DNA of 14,346 bases from an uncultured Eubacteriales bacterium. Its GTDB lineage: Bacteria > Bacillota > Clostridia > Lachnospirales > Lachnospiraceae. The stretch lies in assembly GCA_900549105.1 (NCBI GenBank), contig URND01000078.1:1-14346 (forward strand), written 5' to 3'. Below are positions 7,125 through 13,167 of this stretch, piece after piece. Below the pieces are notes generated by a model that worked only from the letters and a program-made list of their open reading frames with translations, made no database searches and was not told the DNA's origin. The position numbers and the translations under genes were made by a program. The first letter of the stretch is position 1; every line of letters begins with the position of its first letter.

Positions 7125-8516
7125 CTATCCCTCAATAAAAATACTTGAAAGATTTAAGGCATAAGCGTCATCGATTTCAGCCAGCAAAGCTTCCGTTGTA
7201 TCATCGAAGCCGTTTTCATCGAATTCCATTTCCGCACACATATAAACAGTACCGTCATCCCGGATATCCGCATATAAAATGGTAAAAATCTGTCTGCCTT
7301 CCTCATTCAGATATACAACCGGGAGCAATCCAACCGTATCATCCTCATACGCAGACGGCGTATCGCTGTCTAAAATGGATAAGCCTTTGTCCTCCAGGCG
7401 CTTTGTATAATCTTCCAAAAGTCCCGCAAGAGCCTCCGTTGCGCTGTTGGCCCGCATCATACTAAGCCGGATGCTGACGCCATGATTCACACCGGTCAGA
7501 CTTCCCATGTCCCGCTGAACAAAATTGTCTTCATAAGGGACATAGCCGTCACGAATTGTATCTTCTTCCAGGCCGTCAAAATAATAACCGATACCCATAT
7601 GTTCATATTCCGGGGCTTTGCCATAAATTTCCTGCAATCTGACAAGATTATCCGCATTATCGCCGCCGTTCGAATTACTTACTGCCTCCTGAACATCTTC
7701 AAGCTTCTGCTCAAGGGATACTTCACTGTTCAGCGCTTCCTCCGGAATTTCTATACTTTCTATCGTATCAAATTCTGAATAATTCAACTCAAGAGAGAGA
7801 CTGTGAATCTCCATTTTCGTTCCATCACTTTCTACCACACTGCCTGCATCCGATATTTCCACGCTTACTGCCGCCGGAAGCATTTCATCCTTATAAACCC
7901 GCAGTGTCACATCCGCTTCTACCCCTGAAAGGTCAAGCTCTCCCGCATCTTCCGCCATGGATTCCACACTGCCCATAAAGGAATTCAGGCTTTCTCCGGA
8001 AACCCCTGCCGTCAGCACATAAACCTCTTTATCATCAATTTTTTCCGTTTCTTTCTGCAATGTAAGTTCCGAGGCTGAGCTGAGTTCATCAAACAACTCG
8101 CCGACACCGGCTTCATCCTCCGCATCCTCCTCGGATTTTTCCCAGACATTATTCATTTTTGTATAATTAGTCTTCTTATCCCCTTCTGTCACCGTATAAG
8201 ACTCCATATCCATTGAAAGACCCAACAGGCTCAGATTCAGCTTGCCTGCCATATGTACGATTTCCGGTTCCATCGTCATTTCCAAATCACAGTCCATACC
8301 CATGGACAGATTCATGCCCAAACCGCTTTCGGATATTTTCATATCCACATTCATCGCCATATCGCCGCTGACAGACTGGATATTGTCCATATTCTCATTG
8401 ACCTGTTCTAAAATGCTCTCCGCTGTCAACTTTTCTTTTTTAGTACCGCAGCCCCCAAATATCACTGCCGATAACAGCATTGTCCCGGCCAACACCCAAC
8501 AAAGTTTTTTTCTCAT
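7125..8516 (-). CDS. Putative secreted lipoprotein (DUF6612/LppX-like N-terminal half)
   Basis: 463 residues from the ATG at 8516, chosen because AAAGGAG lies 9 nt upstream and a lipoprotein signal peptide starts there: MRKKLCWVLAGT, a hydrophobic core and FGGC with the lipid-carrying Cys23. The next ~270 residues alternate strands and contain QSVSGDMAMNVDMKI, followed by amphipathic repeats of acidic and Met-rich strands. This resembles the clostridial DUF6612-type lipoproteins, perhaps of LolA/LppX-like half-barrel fold. A short Asn/Gly-rich linker (SNSNGGDNAD) leads to a second domain of ~150 residues that I do not recognise. It would be anchored on the outer face of the membrane. It may share a transcript with the PRTase gene 33 nt downstream; whether it belongs to that system is open. 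Confidence 0.7.
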   Translation of the reverse strand: MRKKLCWVLAGTMLLSAVIFGGCGTKKEKLTAESILEQVNENMDNIQSVSGDMAMNVDMKISESGLGMNLSMGMDCDLEMTMEPEIVHMAGKLNLSLLGLSMDMESYTVTEGDKKTNYTKMNNVWEKSEEDAEDEAGVGELFDELSSASELTLQKETEKIDDKEVYVLTAGVSGESLNSFMGSVESMAEDAGELDLSGVEADVTLRVYKDEMLPAAVSVEISDAGSVVESDGTKMEIHSLSLELNYSEFDTIESIEIPEEALNSEVSLEQKLEDVQEAVSNSNGGDNADNLVRLQEIYGKAPEYEHMGIGYYFDGLEEDTIRDGYVPYEDNFVQRDMGSLTGVNHGVSIRLSMMRANSATEALAGLLEDYTKRLEDKGLSILDSDTPSAYEDDTVGLLPVVYLNEEGRQIFTILYADIRDDGTVYMCAEMEFDENGFDDTTEALLAEIDDAYALNLSSIFIEG

Positions 8517-8547
8517 AGATTTCTTCTCCTTTATCTCTGATATAATG

Positions 8548-8553
8548 ATTATA
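8548..8553 (-). promoter_or_regulatory. Possible -10 box of the lipoprotein gene
   Basis: A perfect TATAAT on the minus strand stands 31 nt before the ATG of the lipoprotein gene, in the 64-nt gap after the RloB-like gene. No good -35 is seen at 16-18 nt, and no terminator separates it from the RloB-like gene, so read-through is also possible. Confidence 0.35.
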
Positions 8554-8580
8554 CAACGAAATTCAGGAGACATCCATCTT

Positions 8581-9234
8581 TTAATTTATTTCTTCCAAAT
8601 AATTGATTGCCTCATAGACCGTAGAAAACGTTTTGCAGCTTGTATAGAGCCACCGATTCCTTTCATCGGTATCATCCATTCCAGGAAGTCCATCCTGAAG
8701 CAAATGATATACCGTCTTTTCAGCATTCACGACAGCCGTTGGATAATTTTCCGCAATACGCGCCGTTGAGGGATAGTCTCCTTTCGAATAGGCAGGTTCT
8801 ATTGCCTTGACTTCAGCAATAACACGTTCTTTATCTGCCACCGACTGAAGGGGTGGAACATACATTTTATAGTGTAGCATAAGCCAGTACTCTATGCAGC
8901 CTGTAGTCATCAAAAGTCTTACTCTAATACCCGGTTTCCGACGCAGCTTTCGAAGTCTGTTAATAATTTTCAGGCGCTGCTCCCATTTACCGACATCCTT
9001 TGTTTCCACATCAAAGAAAAACCATATTTCATCTGTTTCTTCAATACTGTTGCGGAATCGGATGTCCTTTTTGAAACGATTGTCAGCCTCTTCAAATAAG
9101 CCGGTTGCTGATGGACGTTTAATTACAGCAACATCTGAAAACTTTCTCTTTAGGAAATCTGCATATGCCTGTTCACTTTCTCCCTCGCAAAATACATAAA
9201 TCAGAGGCTTCGCTCTTTTTAGTTTGCGGCCCAT
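8581..9234 (-). CDS. RloB-like (AbiLii-type) TOPRIM-fold protein
   Basis: 217 residues, typical for RloB. Visible features are IYVFCEGESEQAYADFL (12-28), with the acidic pair Glu17/Glu19 after a beta strand, DEIWFFFDVE (68-77) with Asp75, and TTGCIEYWLMLHY (110-122), the counterpart of the usual SNPCFEYWLLLHF. This arrangement is TOPRIM-like and suggests a metal-dependent nuclease, which is inference. Family members act with an AAA ATPase in AbiL abortive infection and in the RloAB pair of type I restriction loci. The ATG at 9234 shares one base with the ATPase stop (TGATG) and has AGGAGG 7 nt upstream inside that gene; the TTG at 9237 is too close to the site. The two are therefore coupled. 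Confidence 0.85.
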   Translation of the reverse strand: MGRKLKRAKPLIYVFCEGESEQAYADFLKRKFSDVAVIKRPSATGLFEEADNRFKKDIRFRNSIEETDEIWFFFDVETKDVGKWEQRLKIINRLRKLRRKPGIRVRLLMTTGCIEYWLMLHYKMYVPPLQSVADKERVIAEVKAIEPAYSKGDYPSTARIAENYPTAVVNAEKTVYHLLQDGLPGMDDTDERNRWLYTSCKTFSTVYEAINYLEEIN

Positions 9235-10532
9235 CAATCCACCTCCTCGATTTCAACATCGGGAGTAGCGCCATATTTTCCCAATAAATAGCCTTTGCGG
9301 ATATTATCCGTTGTTCGTGTTGAAAAATCGCTGATACTATAAAGCTCTGAAGCACCGTTTTCCCGGCCTTTATCAACGAAATAGAGCTGATCTTTTCGAA
9401 TAAGTTCCATATTCATCAACTCTGTATTATGTGTCGTAAATATAATCTGGGCTCCGGCCGGATTTGTCCGTTTACTCTGAAACTTGGCCACAATAAATTC
9501 AACCAACATTGGATGCAATTCGCGCTCAATCTCATCAACCAGCAATAGCCCGCCATTGGCCAGAACAGACTCAATTGCCGGTGCAATAGACATCAGTTTT
9601 CGCGTCCCATCAGACTCATCAGCCAACTCGAGTGTATACAACTGACTCTTACCGGCTTTATCGATACCCTGATGTTTAGAAGCCGCCGTTACTTCTCCCA
9701 TTTTGAGCCTTACTTCAGAATTATTTGATGTTTCTGAAAGCGCATGAATGAATTGAGTCAACGCAGCCTTAATGCCTTCAGGAATAGTCTCAGGAAATGC
9801 CAATTCATTCTTAACTTCCTGGCTGTTGATTTCAAACTGCATATCCTCAATACCAAAATCAGCAGCCTTGGCATAATCAGAAATTGTTCTCAGCATATTA
9901 GTATCGTGGGAATACTCCAGCAGTTGATGCGGAATGTCCGAATAATCTCTTGAAAAAAATACTTTTTCCCGAAACCAGCGCATAGCGCTTGCACAGGCGG
10001 TATCATTCATCGTACATGCAACTGAAAAAAACAACTGATTTTCTGCTACAGTCTCACTGATCAATTTTCTCTTCGCTTTTTCCTCCGTAAACGAAAAGCG
10101 TTGTCCTTCTCTCGAAAAAACCAACGCCTTTTGTCCTTTTGGTGCATGATAAAGATATTCCTTTGCAACCTTATCTTTTGTGGCAGAGAATGTATACCAG
10201 TACTTAATTCCATCTAATGTATAGACAAATTTAAATTCAGATGGTTCATTCAGAGAATAATCATTCAGAGAAAAGGGAACAACCGGAATCGTTGCCTTCT
10301 CATGTTGTGTTCTCTGCGCATTTTTAACAAACTGAACAGCCAGCCAAAATGCTCGAATCACATTACTTTTTCCTCCGCCATTTTTTCCGTAAATGGCAAC
10401 TCCCGGAAGAAGCTTTAAGCTTCCATATGAAATCAAACTATTTTTATAACTGCCAAGACCGGTTGCCTCCATTGAAAGGACTGCCATATCACGAAAGGAT
10501 CTATAATTTTTAAATGAAAACTCAATAAGCAT
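9234..10532 (-). CDS. AAA_15/AAA_21 ATPase of an AbiL/RloA-like abortive-infection pair
   Basis: 432 residues. It starts with the strand and loop MLIEFSFKNYRSF common to SMC/OLD-type AAA ATPases. Walker A is GKNGGGKS (49-56), the ABC-type signature is DESDGTRKL (305-313), Walker B is GGLLLVDEIERELHP (327-341) with Asp333-Glu334, and the switch histidine is IIFTTHNTELM (363-373, His368). All ATPase residues are intact. Such ATPases pair with an RloB or other TOPRIM partner and are thought to sense infection and license the partner nuclease, as in AbiL and, more remotely, PARIS. The start has GGAGG 7 nt upstream and a well-spaced promoter. It follows an Xre gene after 95 AT-rich nt without a hairpin terminator. 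Confidence 0.9.
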   Translation of the reverse strand: MLIEFSFKNYRSFRDMAVLSMEATGLGSYKNSLISYGSLKLLPGVAIYGKNGGGKSNVIRAFWLAVQFVKNAQRTQHEKATIPVVPFSLNDYSLNEPSEFKFVYTLDGIKYWYTFSATKDKVAKEYLYHAPKGQKALVFSREGQRFSFTEEKAKRKLISETVAENQLFFSVACTMNDTACASAMRWFREKVFFSRDYSDIPHQLLEYSHDTNMLRTISDYAKAADFGIEDMQFEINSQEVKNELAFPETIPEGIKAALTQFIHALSETSNNSEVRLKMGEVTAASKHQGIDKAGKSQLYTLELADESDGTRKLMSIAPAIESVLANGGLLLVDEIERELHPMLVEFIVAKFQSKRTNPAGAQIIFTTHNTELMNMELIRKDQLYFVDKGRENGASELYSISDFSTRTTDNIRKGYLLGKYGATPDVEIEEVD

Positions 10533-10550
10533 ATAAGCACCTCCAAATCT

Positions 10551-10579
10551 AGTATATCCTCATTTTTTATTAAATACAA
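10551..10579 (-). promoter_or_regulatory. Promoter of the AbiL-like ATPase-RloB operon
   Basis: On the minus strand TTGTAT (10574-10579) and TATACT (10551-10556) are separated by 17 nt. The leader of ~15 nt consists mostly of the GGAGG site. The hexamers are identical to those of the phd-doc promoter. Confidence 0.6.
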
Positions 10580-10627
10580 CTTGTTTTTTCAAATATCTTG
10601 ATTTTTTCGTGCTTATTTCTTTTGGTT

Positions 10628-10951
10628 TTATTTTTCCTGGGCAAGCCTTGCCACTAAAATAGATATTCCCTGCAATGATTGTGTATCCAGATAGCGCAGT
10701 TCATCAAAAAGCTTCCGCAGTTTTTCCGGCTCTTTCATATCGTATTCAAAAAAATCCTGGGGCGCAATTTCCAGATATTCACATATTGCAAAGAAAATGG
10801 CCATGGACGGCAAAGCTCTGCCCTTCTCGATACTGCTTATATATCCGGCATTTTGCCCAAGGGCCAGACTCATACTCCGGGCCGACACTCCTTTTTTTAT
10901 TCGTAATTCTTCCAATCTCTCAGGAAATTCCTTTTCACACTTATTCATCAT
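10628..10951 (-). CDS. Xre-family helix-turn-helix regulator
   Basis: 107 residues from the first ATG of the ATGATG pair (10951), 9 nt after AAGGA; the in-frame TTG at 10960 has no room for a site. The helix-turn-helix spans about residues 9-60 (LEELRIKKGVSARSMSLAL, then NAGYISSIEKGRALPSM). A region with YLEIAPQDFFEY follows, and the C-terminal 35 residues are helical and probably dimerise. This is the P22-C2/SinR-like layout of small repressors. It begins 5 nt after the stop of the upstream sortase, so it is the last gene of the pilus operon and probably regulates it. It also sits just before the AbiL-like operon, so control of that promoter is possible; no matching operator is evident. Confidence 0.88.
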   Translation of the reverse strand: MMNKCEKEFPERLEELRIKKGVSARSMSLALGQNAGYISSIEKGRALPSMAIFFAICEYLEIAPQDFFEYDMKEPEKLRKLFDELRYLDTQSLQGISILVARLAQEK

Positions 10952-10956
10952 GCATA

Positions 10957-11529
10957 TCAATCCTTTTCACAATACACTGCGACACGTTCTCTTCCACTGT
11001 AGGTACAGGTGAACAGTGTCAACGCATAATCGCTCTCAGCGACTTTTTCCACATCATAAGATGAAATTGTATCTATCAAAACTACTTTATAACGAAAAAT
11101 TTTATTATCCGCATCCACAAAATAAACAGGGTCATTCGGATTCAGCTCATGAATTCTTCCGAAATGGGACGCATAATTGTGGGCCGCAATAGCCAGATTG
11201 TTTGTTTTTGCTGTCCCCGAATAACGGCACGGGGAAAGTTTTAACCGGTCATAATCCCACTCCGACATTACCGGCAATTCCAGTTCAAGTGTCGGTATCG
11301 TCAAATACCCCACATATTCATTACCATCCATTACCACGGTCGTCATTTCTGAATCCCGGACATCCTTAGATTCTGAATTTTCTATATTTGAAACGACCTG
11401 TCGGAATACATTTTCTGTATAATGCTCCGCCTGCCGGTTTTCTCTTTGATTCCAAAGCAAGAGGGCCAGCGCTGCAAATACAAGCGCAGCGCCCACCCCC
11501 ATACATATAAATGCTATCCTATTTTTCAT
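10957..11529 (-). CDS. Second, small sortase (class B/D-like)
   Basis: 190 residues. An N-terminal membrane helix (~6-26) is followed by the sortase beta barrel: EYVGYLTIPTLELELPV (71-87), catalytic His117 in AIAAHNYASHFG (113-124), Cys175 in LTLFTCTYSGR (170-180) and the likely catalytic Arg182 in RERVAVYCE. There is no C-terminal membrane helix and the protein ends right after the last strand, unlike the class C enzyme upstream. It probably anchors finished pili or the LPQTG protein to the cell wall, the usual division of labour between two sortases. The ATG overlaps the end of the LPQTG protein gene by 11 nt, with AAAAAGGG 5 nt upstream. The exact class is uncertain. Confidence 0.85.
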   Translation of the reverse strand: MKNRIAFICMGVGAALVFAALALLLWNQRENRQAEHYTENVFRQVVSNIENSESKDVRDSEMTTVVMDGNEYVGYLTIPTLELELPVMSEWDYDRLKLSPCRYSGTAKTNNLAIAAHNYASHFGRIHELNPNDPVYFVDADNKIFRYKVVLIDTISSYDVEKVAESDYALTLFTCTYSGRERVAVYCEKD

Positions 11530-12307
11530 AGTTGCCCTTTTTCCCTCCGCGATAGAGCAGCCATCCGCTCATAAACAGTATCAGCCCTATCACAACCATT
11601 ATCGGTATTGGCCAATTTAACTGACCCGTCTGCGGCAATTGTGGGGTTACAGGATTTTTCGGTATCTCCGTTTCTGTTGTCTCCGACTCCGGGGGATTGG
11701 ACTCTGGAGGTTCAGTTTCCGGTGGCTCAGTCTGCGGCGGCTCAGTTTGCGGCGGCTCAGTTTGCGGCGGTGTTTCCGGTATCTTTTCAAGTTCCGCTTT
11801 TGTATTGGCAATGACCTCATAGATGTATACGCCATCCTCCAACATTGGCACGCTAACCAGGAACGGCGCCGCCTTCAGGTAGCCGTCGGCCGCCTGATTC
11901 TGCACGAGCAGATATAAACCTAATTTTAAATTGTCAAAGGCAATGGTTCCATCTCCGGATACTGTGCGGGTCAGGCCGGTAAGCTTTTGATTTTCTGCAT
12001 AGGCCTGCAATTTCGCTGCCAGCCCTTCTGTCTGAATATTCTCCAGATTTTCGCCGGTGGCTTTAAAATCTTCCGTGAGAACAAAATCATAATCCCCGTT
12101 GTCCTCCCGAACATCGCCTACACGGTATAATGTGAGACTTCCGCCCGGGACAGCTTCTTCGCCAAAAAGCATTGTAATATGAATCGAACCTTCCCGCTCC
12201 ATATCCGGCGCGTCATGGGCATAGACCATGGCGCTCATCATATATAATAGGACAGCAACTATAAGTACTGCTGTATATCCTTTACTTTTTATTGTCGTCA
12301 TCGGCAT
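11519..12307 (-). CDS. LPQTG-anchored minor pilin/stalk protein
   Basis: 262 residues from the ATG at 12307, which has AGGAG 8 nt upstream; a longer reading would start at a TTG inside the sortase gene. A signal peptide ends near VYA-HD (30/31). Residues ~38-170 are a pilin-type beta domain (GSIHITMLFGEEAVPGGSLT, later FDNLKLGLYLLVQ as in SpaA/CNA-B pilins). A proline-rich spacer of PPQTE/PPETE/PPESN repeats runs over ~180-208. The sorting signal is LPQTG (224-228), then a membrane helix (~232-252) and RGGKKGNYEK. It lies between the two sortases and probably forms the base or tip of the pilus, with the stalk crossing the wall. The gene overlaps the class C sortase gene (stop at 12319) closely, without an intervening promoter. 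Confidence 0.85.
   Translation of the reverse strand: MPMTTIKSKGYTAVLIVAVLLYMMSAMVYAHDAPDMEREGSIHITMLFGEEAVPGGSLTLYRVGDVREDNGDYDFVLTEDFKATGENLENIQTEGLAAKLQAYAENQKLTGLTRTVSGDGTIAFDNLKLGLYLLVQNQAADGYLKAAPFLVSVPMLEDGVYIYEVIANTKAELEKIPETPPQTEPPQTEPPQTEPPETEPPESNPPESETTETEIPKNPVTPQLPQTGQLNWPIPIMVVIGLILFMSGWLLYRGGKKGNYEK
11711..11770 (-). repeat. 15-bp tandem repeats encoding the PPQTE/PPETE spacer
   Basis: Four 15-bp units on the plus strand: a diverged unit at 11711-11725, CTCAGTCTGCGGCGG at 11726-11740, then two identical CTCAGTTTGCGGCGG units at 11741-11770. Each encodes PPxTE, so gain or loss of a unit keeps frame and changes stalk length. Confidence 0.85.
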
Positions 12308-12318
12308 AGAATTCTCTC

Positions 12319-13167
12319 CTATCTCCTTCTGCAAATTCTAATCAGCAACAAAATCACCAAAATAATGAAAATCAATACAGCCACTAAAGGAATGATTGAA
12401 AAACCGGCTTTCGTTTCCTCCTGCACGGTTTCTGAAACAATCGTTTCCTCCTCCGGCTTCTCCCGATTTGCCACCCGATGGCCGCGAACCAGCAGCCGGT
12501 GCGTATTAATTCCATAAGGTGTACAGGTAACCAGTGTACAATAGTCTTTTCCTTCCTCAATTTCCAGTTTTTCCACTTCATCCGGTTCCACAACAGAAAT
12601 CTGGTCCACCTCATAAGTCAATATTTCATCGAGAATATGAAGCTCAAAGGTATCTCCTTCAACAAGCCTGTCCAGATTTGTAAAGAGCTTTGCCCTTGGG
12701 AGACCCCGATGAACGGAAATAACGCAATGGGTGCTTGCACCTCCCACCGGAAGGGACGTGCCCTCGATATGCCCCGCTGCAATCTGAAGCGCAGATTCCG
12801 CCGTTCCATGATAAACCGGCAGGGAGCAATCGATTTTTTCAATCTCGATATAACCAATAATACCATTGCCGGAAACATTCAGCAGCGACTCGTACTCGGC
12901 CTTCTCTTCGCTGGTCATTTTATAACGGTTCAGCTTTGTCAGAAGCCTTTCATTATAAGCAGCGGCGTCTTCCCATAGCTGTTTATATAAATCATTATTT
13001 AATTCGGCCACCTGCTCCGTATATTTGGCAATGGCCCTGGATTGATGAAAGGAATTCCAATAATCACTGATTGTTGGGTACAGGAGCAGCGACAGCCCTA
13101 CTAAAAAAATCAGGATTAAAATAATTGTAGAAATATTGATTTTCTTCAATTTCTTATTTATTGTCAC
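12319..13167 (-). CDS. srtC: Class C pilus sortase
   Basis: 282 residues. Two membrane helices, N-terminal (~13-30) and C-terminal (~257-277), enclose the catalytic barrel, as is usual for class C pilin polymerases. NGIIGYIEIEKIDCSLPVYH (101-120), catalytic His153 in VISVHRGLPRAKLF (149-162), Cys215 in TLVTCTPYGINTHRLLVRGH (211-230) and Arg224 are all present. It joins pilin monomers through a lysine of the next pilin. The lid segment before the barrel (YNERLLTKLNRYKMTSEEK, 71-89) lacks the common DPF/DPW motif. The start is GTG at 13167, overlapping the pilin gene by 14 nt, with AGGAA about 10 nt upstream; no downstream ATG fits. Confidence 0.92.
   Translation of the reverse strand: MTINKKLKKINISTIILILIFLVGLSLLLYPTISDYWNSFHQSRAIAKYTEQVAELNNDLYKQLWEDAAAYNERLLTKLNRYKMTSEEKAEYESLLNVSGNGIIGYIEIEKIDCSLPVYHGTAESALQIAAGHIEGTSLPVGGASTHCVISVHRGLPRAKLFTNLDRLVEGDTFELHILDEILTYEVDQISVVEPDEVEKLEIEEGKDYCTLVTCTPYGINTHRLLVRGHRVANREKPEEETIVSETVQEETKAGFSIIPLVAVLIFIILVILLLIRICRRR

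Noticed and set aside
10640..10652. Palindrome GGCAAGCCTTGCC near the Xre stop codon
   Set aside because: Inside the Xre coding region, loop too small for a hairpin, and no T-run follows on the minus strand, so not a terminator.
11639..11917. Plus-strand frame with LRRLS repeats resembling an arginine-rich repeat protein
   Set aside because: It is the complement of the proline-rich PPxTE repeats of the LPQTG protein.
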